Positions 40,932-52,697 are shown, counted from the stretch's first letter. The stretch: 64,000 bases of DNA from Prorocentrum cordatum (GCA_963575745.1 CAUYUJ010003592.1:1-64000); one strand, 5' to 3'. Numbers and translations are program-made. Notes: a model not told the origin generated them from the sequence alone.

Positions 40932-43900
40932 GGAGATGGGTGGAGATGAGGACCTCCAGGGGGCCTTCACGGATGTTGGGATCGCCGAGGGGACCAAGAA
41001 GGCCATCATGGAGGCACTGTTGGCTAGGAAGAAGACGAAGGCCAATCATCCCACTGGGGCTCATCCTGGGGGCAACGAGTGGGAGTATGGTGGTGCAGCC
41101 GAAGATGGGTCTGGGCTTTGACGGTGATGAACTGGGGCCAGACTCTAAGGTCACTTTGGCGTTGTTTGGACTCCTCGGGGCCCCAAAACGAGGAGCTAAA
41201 GCAGTTCGTTTCACATCGTGCAATGGGAATTGCTGGGCGACAGCCGAGCCTGTTGTTTTGGCGAGCGATGCAGATGTGGTGTTCGTGCAAGAACACAAGT
41301 TGTCCCTTGAGCGTCAGAAAGACACCAGTGCATGGATGTTGCAATCTGGGTGGCGATCTTTCTGGTCGGAGCCTGAGATTTCTGGACAAGGGAATGCCAT
41401 TGGAGGAGCCTGTATCTTTGTGCGCCGCCATTTAGCTGCGTGGAGCTCCCCTGTGAATGGGGCGTCAGTCATGCCAAGACACTTGGCCCACTGCTTCTTG
41501 AGGACCTCGGACCTTGGGACCATTGGGCTCTACTCTGTTTACCCCCGGGACTCTGTGAAGGTTACGGGTGTCAATGTTCAATTCTTGGGCAAGTTAGGCG
41601 AACGAATCCAGTCGTACGGGGTCCCCTTTGTCTGCGGAGGTGATTGGAATATGGAGCCCTCGGAGCTGCGCTCAGGGTTCCCGATCGATAGGCTTCGCGG
41701 AGGTTTTCGGTTTGATCCAGCTGTCAATTCCCATGTGTTTGATGGGGGAGAGAAGTCCAGCAACCTCGACTTCTTCTTCCTCGGCCTCTCCCTCGATTCG
41801 GTCGCCTCGGACGCCGTGGTTGAGTTAGATAATGTTCTGGTTCCAGGACCGCGCAGACCCGCTAAGTTCACTTTGTCGCGAGCAGTGCAGGATGTCCAGG
41901 TCCAGGTCCTGACCAGGCACGCCACGGTACCCACCAAGCCAGCCATTGGACCCGCACGGGAGCCCCCAGACTATCATGCACTTGGAGTTCGCGTTGATGA
42001 GTTTCTGGAGGCACAGCGTTCAGGAGGCGAGATCTATGCGCTCACTGGGGTAAATCGCACCGAGGGCCAGGCGCTGCTCGACGCCGTGTATCAGGACTGG
42101 GTCGAGAAAGCGCGGGGGGAGCTGCAGCGGGCAACCCAGACCGAACCTCGCCCCAAAGCCAGGCCGGGTGGTGCGAGCCTCGAAATCAAGAAGCGACCCC
42201 TTAGGCAAAGCCTGGCGACTAAAGAGAGCGCCAAAAAGTTGCCTGCTGTAGCCTTCCACTGGCTTAGGAACCGTATCCAGGAATTGAGGCACCATCATAG
42301 GAAGGCGCTCTCTGGACAGGAATCGAAGTATTATTGGAGTCTGATTGCCAGTACTCGCAGACGCCTTCATCGTGGAGGGCCTCTCCGTACTCATCTTGGC
42401 TTACGTGCAGATTCTTGGATTGTGATACTACAGTTCCTGATATCGAAGCTTACAGCAGATCTTGCGAGTCCATGCCCACAATTTGATGTTGAGCTTTCTG
42501 CGTGGATTGAGCTCCTTTGCGTTGTGGAAAAGGCGGAGATTCGTGAGACAGGAAAGCAGAAGCGTGAAGATTGGCGGCTCTGGTGTGGGGATGCTCTCTC
42601 GTCTGGGGCGAGCAAGGCACACAGCTGCAGCAAGCTGAAGCCGAGCTACCAGGAGGGGATATACGTCAAAGATGATGGCACGATGACAGCGTCTTTGGGA
42701 GCAGTCCTCTTGCAGCAGGAGGAGATCTGGAAACAAGCCTGGCGCGCTAAGCCTGACAGGAGCCCTGACTTTGAAGCTCCTGCACTGGTGCGCCCGAGAT
42801 GCGAGGGCCAGCCTGCGACGGATATCTTCCAAGTTCAAGGAGAGGGCGATCGCCATGGATGGAATGCACCCCCGTCGTTTTGCCATTTTGTGTGATGGGG
42901 CGCTGGAGACGCTGAGTGGCATCTTCGCCCTCATGGACATGGTAGCCAATGCGCCAACAAATCTGCAGCAGGTCATGATCAGTCTTTTCAGGAGGCCAGA
43001 GAAGGGCAGACGGCCGATTGGTTTCTTTACCAGCACGGTCAGACTTCACGGCAAAACGGTCGCGCAGCAGGCGCGGAAGTGGGAAGTTGACATACTTGAT
43101 CACCCGTGTTTCAGCATGGGCCTTGGCAGGGGGCCCTTGGGCGCCGTCTGGAGGCAGTCGGTCCGAGGAGAGGCCCTGGCGAAGGACGGCTTTCACATGC
43201 TTTCTGTGCCCTGGGACTTACGGCAGTTCTACGAGCACATATCGCGTCATCGATTATGGACGGTGGCCCATGATGTAAGCTATCCAATTGCAGCTATCCA
43301 GTACAGTCTCAACTCGTACAAGTGGCCGCGGGGACTAGCGCTAGAAGGCCTGGTGTCCGACGCGGTGTTTCTACACTCTGGCATCATCGCAGGTACTGGC
43401 ACGGCGACGTACGAGGCCAAGGTGCATGCGCTACCGACAGTTGATGATTGGCTGGAATCAACGACTGCAGCAGTTCAGCCTGGACAAGGGTTGGCGACTC
43501 TCACGGTGCACATAGATGACTTTGGGATAAACACTGCGGCAGTGCACTTCTTCGACTGCGCCAGGATGATGTACGACAGAGCGACGGTGTTAGCGCAACT
43601 TATCCAAGAGATGATGGGAGCGCCGCTGGCCATGGATAAGCTGGCAGTAACGGGGTCTTCTCAGGCCTTAGTTGAAGCGTGCAAGGCGTCTCTAGGAGAT
43701 CTTGCTGGGAAATGCGAGGTGGCTCCGAAGAACCTTGGCGTGGACTTCGCTCCTGGTAAACATCGGCGTCAACCTGGGCATGGTCGTACCAGACGCAAGA
43801 GGTTTGCCGCTGTGCGTCCAAGAGTTCAGAAGCTCTTGAAAATGAAAGGGGCCAGGCACTTGAAAGCTCGTGTGTATTTCTCTGGGGTTCAGGCGTCTGC

Positions 43901-45902
43901 CCAATATGGAGGTGAAGTTCTTGGTCACACCCCGAAGGAGATCCACTTCCTCAGGCGTTCTGGAGCTAAAGTTCTTGGGTTTCTTGGAGGCGCTCTGGAT
44001 GTCGGGCGGCCCCTTTTCCCCGACAAAGATCCCCTGACCCGAGCGGGGGAAACGCTGAAGCGCTACGCGAAGGAGTGGTGGCAGGCCACAGATCCTGAGC
44101 TCATCCAGGGAGACGGTCTTGGGGCTCGGGAGCTTAAAAATTCCTTCGAGGTTTCCCTGTCCCACCTGAAGGATCTTCCACAGGCTCCCTCGTGGCTCAG
44201 GAAATCGAGTGGTCCGCTTTCAGATATGCATCTCTGGATGAAGGAGGCGGGCTGGGGGGCGATCAATCCAGCTGTCTTTGCGGGACCAGATGGAGTACAT
44301 CACCATCTGACGGCCACCCCGCCCCACCAGGTAGCTATATGTTTTGTTACGGATTTGCGAAAGCGATTTTTGCAACCGGTTGTGACCAGGGCTCTTGGAG
44401 AGTCCACGTGCGAGCGGCCCCAGGAAATTCGTGACCGTGGTTTGTGGACCCTTGGAGCCAGGCGTCTTTTAGCCAGCAAGAAGGTTCCCAAACACTATAA
44501 GCGGCTTCTAGAACAAGTTTTTACGGGCAAGTACCCCACAGGTTTAACTCTCCAGCGATGGGGGTACGACACGGACGGCAAATGTCCGCACTGTGGGGGG
44601 CCCGATCATATCTTTCACCGCGCCTGGACCTGCCCCTGGCTGGAGGCTGAAAGAGAGGGGCAGGATGAGGAGATTAGGGCCATGGCGCTTCATTGTGGAC
44701 CTGAAGACCCCCTCTTCTCCTCGCTTTGGATGCCCTCCCCCCTTGTCACTATGAAGCCCATTGAAGAGCCAGAGGTTCATTTCTTTGACAGCAATGGGCC
44801 ATGTGACCTCTTTTTTTTTCGCAGGACGGATCGCCACTACAGTGATGGGAGCTGCTATGATGGGGCCGTCCCAGGGGTTGCGCGAGCTGGGCGGGCCGTT
44901 GTGGCCGTCGGCGATGACGGGAGGCTCTTGTGGGGGATCTCTGGACCCGTGCCCGACGGAGTGCCGCAGACGGCTGCGGCGGCGGAACATCATGCTGCTT
45001 GCATGTTTGAGCGGCATCTTGAACCGACGCCCGAGCCAGTTCCCCCCCTTATAGTGGTTTCCCTCGGCACCGTCCTGCATGCCGACTGTCAGGCCGTTGT
45101 CTGGGGTGCATCCAATTTCAAAGCAGCCAAGAGCCATAATTCACCCCACGCGGGGTATTGGCGGATTTCGGGTAAGCCCAGCTTTGTGGTTGTCAAAGTT
45201 AAAGCCCATCGGAAAGAGGAAGAGGCAACCAGTGCCTTAGACCTCTGCCATGTTCGTGGCAACCAGCTGGCTGACCACTATGCGAAGATAGCCGCGCGTC
45301 GTAACAACCAGTGTGCGGCTGATCTCAAGTGTTTTACGGATGCCCGTAAATTGTATAAGCAAGTTGCCCTCAACATGCTCCAGATTCTTGTGCACTGGCC
45401 GACCCTGAAGCCCCTGTATGGGACCTTGTCCAGGACCCAGAAGGCTCGGGTGGCCCCGCCCCTCCCCAGGCCCCACTCTCCCGTCTGGGATGGCCATCAG
45501 TGGAGGTGCCAGCAGTGCCACAGGATTGGAGCGAGGCAGCTGAGGAATTCGAAGTGTGTTGAATTCGCCCCGTCGGTTTCGGCTCTTATAAATAGAGCGG
45601 CTTCGCCTGACTATCCCCATTCTCTGTGGGTTGGTCAGCGCGAAACCTCAGGGGTCCCTGTGGTGTTTTGTGGAAGATGCGGGCACATGGCCACGGCCAG
45701 AGCGGTCAAGCTCACAGGGCCGTGCCACCCGTCCGCGTCCTCTCAGAAGGATTTAAAGAAGCTGTGGAAAGGGGTTCTGCCAGGGGGGGACGGTCAACGC
45801 ATCACCCAGCCCTGGCCCATCCATGCGCTTCCTTCGGCTCCGCAGGCTCTCACCCCTCCGCCCTCCAGGTTATTGCGCGCCCTCAAGGCAGGCGGCACGT
45901 GA
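40928..45902 (+). pseudogene. LINE ORF2: endonuclease, reverse transcriptase, RNase H
   Basis: Endonuclease of the exonuclease/endonuclease/phosphatase fold, about 41195-41850 (RFTSCNGNCW, FVQEHKL, GGDWNMEPS, SNLDFFFL). Reverse transcriptase, about 42840-43650: AMDGMHPRRF, SVPWDLRQFYEHI, GIIAGTGTAT, and HIDDF at about 43509 in place of the usual YADD box. A CPHCGGPDHIFHRAWTC zinc knuckle-like motif at about 44584. RNase H, about 44830-45300 (YSDGSCYDG, AAEHHA, HADCQ, VRGNQLADHYA). Further Cys pairs lie near the end (CQQC, CGRC). The frame changes between about 42785 and 42815: the endonuclease frame then fails at 42895 while the RT frame continues to 45902. The copy is therefore dead unless this is a sequencing error. 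This enzyme set is that of R1/I/RTE-like LINEs with RNase H. Confidence 0.8.
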
Positions 45903-45958
45903 CCGTGGAGGTGCAGGCAGGCACGTGACCGTGGAGTTGGGGTCTCTGATCGTTCTCG

Positions 45959-45978
45959 CCGTAGCCATTTGGTTCAAG
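45959..45978 (+). other. Relict spliced leader ahead of the PAN-like gene
   Basis: CCGTAGCCATTTGGTTCAAG differs from DinoSL by one missing T and one C-to-T change and keeps the terminal AG. It lies 75 bases before ATG 46053. Confidence 0.85.
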
Positions 45979-46052
45979 CAAGGGCAGCGCAGCCCGGGCG
46001 CCCGCGCCGGGCCGCGCCCCTCCCCAGGGGCCCCCGCCCTCCTCGGGGCGCC

Positions 46053-46745
46053 ATGGCGCCGCCCGCTGCTGCCCGTGGCCGCGCCGCCCTCGCCCTGGCC
46101 GTGGCCGCCGAGCTCTCCCGCCCCGGCGCCGGGAGGGCGGACGAGCCCGCCGTGGGCTTCCGCATAATTGGCAGCGGGTCTTGCCGCACGGCGACGGACG
46201 GGGAGGGGACTTACACATTTGCGCACCCGACGACCGCTGCGGACTGTGAGCGCAGCTGCGCAGAGGACGCGGCGTGTGTGGCGTACGAGGTCACGTACCT
46301 GGTCGCGCTGTCCCCCCTGTTCGACCCTGGCAGGGCCAGGTACTGCAAGATCCACACGCAGGCGGTCATGATGGCCGACAGGTCGACGAACAGGTCGGAG
46401 TGCTGGGTCAAGGAGGGCTTCAGAAGGAGGCGCGACTTCGCGCTCCTCGGGACGGGCTACTGTCTCCCGGCCAGCGGGGAGCGCTTCCGTGTGGCGGCCT
46501 GGGACGTCGCGCCGCCCGGGTCCTTCGCCCACCACTTCCAGTGCCGGACCGCCTGCGACGCGGAGAGCGCCTGCACGGCGTACGAGCTCCGGAAGGTTGG
46601 CGGCAAGCTGGGCTGCAAAGTGTACACCGACCCCATCACGCAGGTGGAGCCCTGCGAAGCGGGCAGGGACTGCTGGTGCTGGGTCGTGAGGCCGACCGCC
46701 ACGCCGGCGCCCGCCCAGCAGAGCGGCGAGTCGAAGTTTTGGTGA
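46053..46745 (+). CDS. Secreted protein with two PAN/Apple-like modules
   Basis: 230 residues, one exon. The start MAPPAAARGRAAL is the first ATG with a good context after the relict leader. Residues 1-28 look like a signal peptide (ALALAVAAEL core). Two cysteine-rich modules repeat the same plan: CERSCAEDAACVAYE (C65, C69, C75, with C44, C98 and C117) and CRTACDAESACTAYE (C164, C168, C174, with C137, C188 and C201). The C-x3-C-x5-C core followed by AYE, within about 75-residue modules, resembles PAN/Apple-type domains that bind proteins or sugars; this is inferred. A short Pro/Ala tail ends SKFW. The lack of introns and the leader relict suggest a retrogene. Likely extracellular or in the secretory path. 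Confidence 0.7.
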   Translation: MAPPAAARGRAALALAVAAELSRPGAGRADEPAVGFRIIGSGSCRTATDGEGTYTFAHPTTAADCERSCAEDAACVAYEVTYLVALSPLFDPGRARYCKIHTQAVMMADRSTNRSECWVKEGFRRRRDFALLGTGYCLPASGERFRVAAWDVAPPGSFAHHFQCRTACDAESACTAYELRKVGGKLGCKVYTDPITQVEPCEAGRDCWCWVVRPTATPAPAQQSGESKFW

Positions 46746-48009
46746 GGCATCGTCTTCCTTCATCATGGCACGGCGTCGTGGAGAGCCCATCAGTTTGTTC
46801 CTGCTTTGAAGAAGCAGCAGGCCTTCGGATGGGAACGGAGGCGTAACACGCTGGCGGGCCACAAGCGGTAGCGCGCCATCGGTCTTTGACTCACATCTGA
46901 AAAATGTTCATGGTTGACCCCCCTCCGGTGCCCATTGTGTTTTTTACTTGAAGCGCCCCTCCTGGGGCTCGCACCCTGTTTGTCACAAAGGAGGCAGGAG
47001 GAGGCGCCCGGCCTCCGTCCACGAGGACACAGGCCTATGCCCTTTCTCATGGGTGCTCTTGGGGCCTCCGGTTTCACTGGGCAGGCTGCTCTCCTCCCGT
47101 CCTCGCTGCCACGATATACCATCCGCTCGTACCCATCGGCCGTGGAAAGTAGGTATGTTTGGACTCCCAGGGTCCAATCTATGTTGAGCGTCGTCCTGCT
47201 TCAATGATCGAGTGGCTTCGCCTCTTCCGTCCTCTTCAGGTGGCTGGCGGAGGCCCCATCTGCTTCCAACGCCTTCCTACTTCATGCTTCTAATCACCTA
47301 CTTCTTCCGACCGATGGGTATTTGAAGTGAAGCTCGGCGGAGAGTCTTCGCTTCTTCGTACCTGCTGCGTTTGCTCTGCCCCTTCTCTCCTCCCTCCCAG
47401 TGCCGCCTCCGCCCGTGGTCTGTCAGCAGGAGCGCGTGACAGAATGGCCAGAGTGGCGACCTGCCTCGCCAGAGAAGACCGCCCATTTGTCCCGAGGGTG
47501 GCATGGGCTCCGAAACCCAACGTACAATGCACAGCAAGGGTCGTCTGTATATCACGAGAAGAAGGCACGCCTCCATCGCCCCCATCGCCCCCATCGCAAG
47601 GACAGGGATCCAGGGAGCTGTGGCAGTAGCATGTGGCGTGTGGCCGGCGTCTCCCCCGGGAGGGTCTAGAGGGCTGTGGCTGTGGCTTCGAGCGCTTGGT
47701 GCCCCAACGGTCTGCAGGGCTGTGGCTTCGAACCGACGCTTCCTGTCCGCTCTCGCGACTGCCTCGTTGCCAGCGCCGCTCAGCCGCGCAGCCGCCTCGG
47801 CCGCGGTTCCGCGGCACAAGCCACTGCGGGGTTGAAGCGGCCCCGTTGTTCAGAGGCGGAAGTGGTACCGTTGTTCCGTTGGACTGGCCCCTCGTTGGCC
47901 ACTGTTTGGGCGCATCCTTGGAGGCCCTCGTCGCCACCGCTGTCTTCGACTCGAAATCCTGATTAGAACGCACCCCATGTCGATTCTGCGCTTGCATTCG
48001 GTTTGTCTC
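46746..48009. other. Repeats, no gene recognised
   Basis: 47150-47310 is related to 60685-60850 (AAGTAGGTAT.TTTGGA, CCAATCTA, AACGCCTTCCT, CACCTACT.CTTCCGACC). 47560-47600 has a CATCGCCCC triple repeat. Frames of 100-235 codons here overlap on all strands and lack domains. Confidence 0.5.
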
Positions 48010-48195
48010 ATGGGCGAAAAGTCTGTCCGTAACAATCCGCGGCCTTGCGGACTAGGCCCCTGTGCCGCGACCACGCGGATACGGGGTGTTTTTGTCGCGG
48101 ACGCCCCGCGCGGCACGCATCCGTGCGACTGCGTATTTGCGGGATCGCGCCCCAGAATGCTGAGCGCGAGGGCGCGTATACGGATATGTCGGGGA
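48010..48195 (+). repeat. Dispersed repeat family K
   Basis: ATGGGCGAAAAGTCTGTCCG ... TTGTCGCGGACGCCCCGCGC ... GCGACTGCGTATTTGCGG follows 39590-39775 in order with about 25% change. Confidence 0.65.
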
Positions 48196-48619
48196 GTCGT
48201 AGAGGGGGGGGTTATCCCAAGGTGGGGCTGGTGAACGGACCCAGCTTCTTCCAGGGGCCGTTTGGAGCGATTTCTCTTCCAAACACACCATTGCCCCAAC
48301 CCCACCTCTGTGCCCCCCCGAATATGTGCGCCGCTCGCGACTGTCCATCGAAAAACCTTTCGCGCGGGTGACACGTGGTCTTTTTGGCTGCCGCCGCTGT
48401 CGCCGCTGCCTCCCTGCGTGGGCGCGCGCCCGCTTGCGTGGGCGTGTTTCGCGAGCGTTGTGTGGCCAAGAGGCCCGCTCGTTGCTTCCTCCTGGAATTG
48501 GGGATCCGAAGTCTCTGTCTCTTCCTCGCTGCGTGCCGGCGCAGGGCCTCTGCCTGGCTTGCGCCGCCTCCTTGTACGGATACCACCAGGCCGAAGAAGC
48601 CAACACGGCGGCATGATCA
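48196..48619. other. No gene recognised
   Basis: Mixed, Gly/Ala/Arg-biased frames on both strands with no domain. Nothing called. Confidence 0.45.
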
Positions 48620-48730
48620 AAACATGATTCGGAGTTCCGCGCGGATGTCTTGGATCGGCGCTGCGCCCCCTGCTGGCGCCTCCGTCGCCGCCCCCAGCGC
48701 GCCCCTGGCACGCGGGGGGCGGCTCAGTTC
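48620..48730 (+). mobile_element. Family C half element
   Basis: TCCGCGCGGATGTCTTGGAT CGGCGCTGCGCCCCC matches the left arm and loop of family C; the right arm is absent. Confidence 0.55.
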
Positions 48731-48749
48731 GACCGACGTTCGTCGCAGC

Positions 48750-49030
48750 ATCGACGCATGCGTGAAGCGAGTGGCTTCAGGGAGCCCCCCAGAACGACCA
48801 TCTCATACTTTTCGGGGAGACGCGCGACTCGAGTACGCCGGAACTCGGATTTGCCGACGCTTTTTGACGAGCGCGCCCCAGATTTTCACGGGCCAGTTTT
48901 CGTGGGACGCTTGCAGCGGGAGATCGAGTCAAATTTCAGGCTGGGTCTTGGCATTTTCATGATGGCCCCCGTCAGGCCAACCCGAGTCCCTCGAACCCGA
49001 CTCTCACGTCTCCCCGAACTGTGTCGCAGA
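48750..49030 (+). repeat. Dispersed repeat, uninterrupted copy
   Basis: ACGCGCGACTCGAGTACGCC ... TTTGCCGACGCTTTTTGACG ... GTCAAATTTCAGGCTGGG ... CATTTTCATGATGGCCCC GTCAGGCC. The copy at 57660-58025 is the same but carries a family D element after TCATGAT. Confidence 0.75.
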
Positions 49031-51197
49031 CCAGCTCTCCACCTCCACCTTTCATACCTTCCGCAGAGCGTGCGAAAGAAGTCATCAGAACTAATTGAAA
49101 ACTTACGCAAGTCAAGGAAGCCCACATAGATCGTATCGAAAAAACATCGAAGAGGGGGCGGAAGGTCATGGCGGAAGGTCTGGAAGAATGAGGGGCAGGG
49201 TCGTGCCCTCAGGCATTTTTGTTGTTGGCTCTGGCCGATCTGCGCCTCCTGGCCTTCGTGGGCGCCCCGCCGTACAAGCCCCCTTTTTGCAGAAAGGATG
49301 GCGGCGAGCGCCGGCGGCAGGGCGAGCTGGACGCGTGCGCGGAATAGGAGAAGAGAACATGGCTCGAGCTCCGTGGGGCCTGGAAGCGACAGGGCCGTGC
49401 TTTTACCGTCTCCGTTCCGCCGTTATCTTGTTGGTTCCGTCGCCGTGTTTTGTTCCCAGCTCCGTCCCCGTTGTTTTTGTTTCCAGTTCCGGTTCCCGTT
49501 CCAATCCCGGAGCCGTTTTGGGTTGCCGTTTCTTTTTTACCGCTTCCATGTTTAAGACATTTGTTAGAAAACGATGAAGAAACGGCCCTGCCGTTTCCAG
49601 CGCCCATTCAGGGCACGATCATGATTTTCTTGGACCTCCTTTGGGATCCCCAGTGTCGTAGATGGGTCCCCCCTCTGGCGGCGCCTCCTGCGCCTGCCTT
49701 CGAGTGCGCTCGAGGTGCAACTCCTGGGAGGTCGGATTCGGCATCGGTGCTGGTAGATCCGTGGTCAAAACGAGGCATTGTGTTTTTTGATACGTGCTGG
49801 CGGTAGCTGGGGTTACTTGGGTGGGAAGGGGTAGGAGGTCACGATTCGCGCCAGCGCTGTCTGAGAATGCCTAGGAATGCGAAGGGATGGCTGATGCCCA
49901 AACGGCGCCGGCGCGAGTCGTAACGATACCAGGTGTGGGGAGAGGGGGGGGCGCATGGCCTGCAAGAGGCGTTACCACGAATGGTACAGAATCTGCTCCA
50001 CCTGGCACGACGGATCCGGCATAATCCCGCTCAATCCCGCTTTGTCCCGCTGGCTCAATCCCCGGCCCATACGGGCCAATGTCGCTCTCATGTCTCCACA
50101 ATACGTCTTCATAGTCTGCGTTTCTTACGAAGACCTCCTACGCCCGCCCGACCTGACCCGCCCACCAGGGTCAGCACGCCCGACCGCCCCCCATCAGTCG
50201 GAGATCGATGGGGCCTCCGCCCTGCCATCGGCGTCACCCCAACAATACTGATACTGTGTGCGTGCCTTCCCCCCCCCCCCCCGGGGAGCGACGCGCTCAC
50301 CGAGAGATCTTCTAGTAGACGCGTCATGGCGGGCACTGTCTGGCCACACCGCTCGTGAAACGAAACACTGCAAGATGGGTAACATCTATATATATATATA
50401 TATACACATATGTGTATATCCGTTCGGGTGGGACGCGCGCCTCCGAGGAGGACATGTAGTACTCGTAGGCCTCTGTGCGTCTCATGCCAAGCGAGCGACG
50501 CAGAAACGCGTGGTCGGTTTCGCCGCCACTGGCGCGCAGGCGTCCCGCGCAAGGTCGCGCGTGAGCGCCCTCGCTCCCGGTGCCGCGCGCGGCGCGGGCG
50601 GCCCGCGTGAGCTACCGCGCGAGGCCACTGTGTCGTGTTGAGCAAGGCGGCGGCGACCAAGTGGGGGAAATGAGAATGAGACTTCGTGTCGCTTGGACAT
50701 GTGCATTTTGTCGGCGGGGACCATCGAGTGCATTTTTGTTCACCCTTCGAAAATAAAGTACGCACGAAGCCGAACACTGCACAGGGCATTGACGTCCGAG
50801 CGATGGCGAGGAGCGGGCCCTCTCAGAAGGCGCCGGGGCACATCAGAGGGCCTCGCTCCTTCCGAGAGGCCTTCTCTGCGTCTTCCCGGAATGCTTCGGG
50901 AGTCTGCTCAGGAGGCCGGGGGACCTCCGAGCCGTCCGAGAAGGCCCGCCGCCCCTCCTCACCTCCTCCCCTCGCCCGCCGCCGAGAAAAGACACGCACG
51001 ACGCCAAGCACTACGGTGTTCCAACCTACTTCAGCCTTGATCACCAAAGAGAATTTCGAGCACCAGGCAAATGCCCCCCAAACTCGAGGGTTTTCGCGTG
51101 TCCGGCCCTGGGAGACGCTCGTTCGGCACGGTTCCGACGGTCTTTCGGCTTTTTTTCGGGGTGCTCGCAATTATTTCTTGGGGTGTGGTCTTTGAGT
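49031..51197. other. No gene recognised
   Basis: 49280-49560 is a CCGTTTT/TTCCGG-rich stretch also weakly seen at 57300-57450. 50385-50415 is (TA)n. 50530-50620 is very GC-rich. Overlapping low-complexity frames only. Confidence 0.5.
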
Positions 51198-51370
51198 ATT
51201 CAGGAGAGAAAGAAACACAGACACAATTAATCGTCGACTCCCAGGAAAAGATGGGAACATATGGGAAGTGGGGGGGAAGACAAACACCCAGAACATATGG
51301 GAACATCTGGGGTATCCTGTTATTTGTGTGTATTTACTTGCGTGTGTCCCGGGGCCCCTTCAAGTGCGAG
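51198..51370 (+). repeat. Dispersed repeat family J
   Basis: AGAAACACAGACACAATTAA, CGTCGACTCCCAGGAAAAG, GGGAACATCTGGGGTATCC and GCGTGTGTCCCGGGGCCCC. One of the best-preserved copies. Confidence 0.75.
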
Positions 51371-51548
51371 GGGAGCAGCATAGGCCAAATTCAGATGCTC
51401 GGGACATGGGCCTCCCGAGCGGCGGGCCCGAGGGCTCCTCCTCCCCCCCCCCACGCCCCCCGTGGTGGCGTCTTCGCGCGCTCGGCCCGGCCCGCCTGCC
51501 CGGGGGCGCGCCCTCCCGTGCGGGGCGGCGTCGAGTGCCCGCCCCCCT

Positions 51549-51716
51549 AGCTGTGAGTCGGGCCTGTCCCTCGACAGGGGGAATGTTCAAGAATCGTCAA
51601 AACAAATTGTCTGGGGATTATTTTCCGAGTATGTTTGGGCATCTGTTGCGCATGTTTTGGGGTATCTTTTGTTTTTCGTCCAAAATCCCCCTGTGGGGGG
51701 ACACGCCCGACTGAAC
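51549..51716. mobile_element. Inverted-repeat element, family F
   Basis: Left end GTGAGTCGGGCCTGTCCC; right end GGGGGGACACGCCCGACTGA is its mirror. The AT-rich middle contains TCCGAGTATGTTTGGGCATC. Related copies at 61155-61316, 52534-52697 and 58258-58381. Confidence 0.75.
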
Positions 51717-51783
51717 CCCGGCTGCCCCCCGCACGAGGTGGAGCCCGGGACCGTCCAGCAGTCTCCAGTGCCTCGGGTGCCCC

Positions 51784-51905
51784 TGATGGGCCTGTTTTCC
51801 ACCACCACCACCATAAGTTGAAGCAGGAGAAGGAGGTGGAGGAGGAGGAGGAGGAGGAGGAGGAGGAGGACCCCCTCTCCCTCCTACTCATGGTGGTGGT
51901 ACGGA
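51784..51905. mobile_element. Family H fold-back, right arm truncated
   Basis: CCTGATGGGCCTGTTTTCCA CCACCACCACCATAAGTTG, a GAGGAG tract, then a shortened CATGGTGGTGG right arm. Confidence 0.65.
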
Positions 51906-52076
51906 AAGAATGGGTACAATGCCCAACAGCAGTTCCTGTTCATTTTGAACAGGACTCGCTGTCCACGCCGCCGCGCCTGTGTCCATTTGAGACGGGAGGC
52001 CTCCTGCCCAACAGCGGCCGCTGTTGGTTTAAAGCAACATTTGTTGCTGGGCATTGTGCCCATTCTTTCCGTGCCC
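51902..52076. mobile_element. Fold-back element with GAAAGAATGGG ends
   Basis: GGAAAGAATGGGTACAATGC CCAACAGC on the left pairs with GCTGGGCATTGTGCCCATTC TTTCC on the right. Arms are about 32 bp; an inner pair with GAACAGGA also exists. Confidence 0.75.
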
Positions 52077-52084
52077 ATTTCGGG

Positions 52085-52315
52085 CGTCCAAATCCAGTGC
52101 CCGGGGGCCCCCAAACGGGGTCGTGACCACACCGTGCGGTGGGTCGGTGGGGATTCCGGGTCACCGCACGGTTTTGGGGCTCGGGTCGTTCTCCGAGGAT
52201 GTCTCGGGCGACAGGGGCCTCCGGGGTCCCAAGGCCGTGCGGTGACGGACCGTGCGGTGAGGTCTTGGGCGATTTCGAGGTCACCGCACGGTCTGTCACC
52301 GCACCGCTTCGGGAC
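52085..52315. repeat. ACCGCACGG direct and inverted repeats
   Basis: At least six ACCGCACGG or CCGTGCGGT motifs spaced 20-60 bases. A related segment (GACCACACCGCGTGGTGAG) is at 28540-28570. Confidence 0.7.
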
Positions 52316-52329
52316 TGCAAAAGTGCGGG

Positions 52330-52515
52330 CAATATTCATATACACATCCAGTGCGTCTTGGAGTTTGGGGCTCTCTTCCCCAGAAAGCAGAGGCGCACTG
52401 GATATGAATAAACATCTGGCCCCAAGAGGCTTGATTGTTGTCCATATCCAGTGCGCCTCGGCCTTGCGGCAACACTCCCCAAAAAGTCCAAGACGCTCTG
52501 GATATGGATAGAAGT
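52330..52515. repeat. TCCAGTGCGTCTTGG inverted repeats
   Basis: ATCCAGTGCGTCTTGGAGTT and CCAAGACGCTCTGGATATGG are mirrored at the edges, with two inner copies of ATATCCAGTGCGCCTC-type sequence in opposite orientation. Confidence 0.75.
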
Positions 52516-52533
52516 ACTGCCCGCATCAAGGGT

Positions 52534-52697
52534 TAAGTCGGGCATGCCCCTCTACAGCAGGAACACGCAAAACTTTTCAGCAATAGTCTGAGGACGATTA
52601 TGTTTTAACCGTTTTGGGATTTGATTGTTGGATATGGTTTGTCTATGTTCTATGGTTCCCTTAGATATCTGCGTGTAGTATGACGTGCCCGACCTCA
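52534..52697. mobile_element. Inverted-repeat element, family F
   Basis: Left end GGTTAAGTCGGGCATGCCCC, right end TATGACGTGCCCGACCTC, AT-rich middle. More decayed than the copy at 61155. Confidence 0.65.

Larger units (their letters stand above)
39908..45950 (+). mobile_element. Non-LTR retrotransposon (LINE) with EN, RT and RNase H
   Basis: About 6.0 kb: DinoSL, ORF1 (40022-40931), ORF2 (40928-45902), then a short tail with a diverged tandem repeat (GGCACGTGACCGTGGAG twice, 45890-45935). No poly-A tail is seen. Two single-base-type frameshifts disable it. Insertion is full length or nearly so at the 5' end, as the leader shows. Confidence 0.85.
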
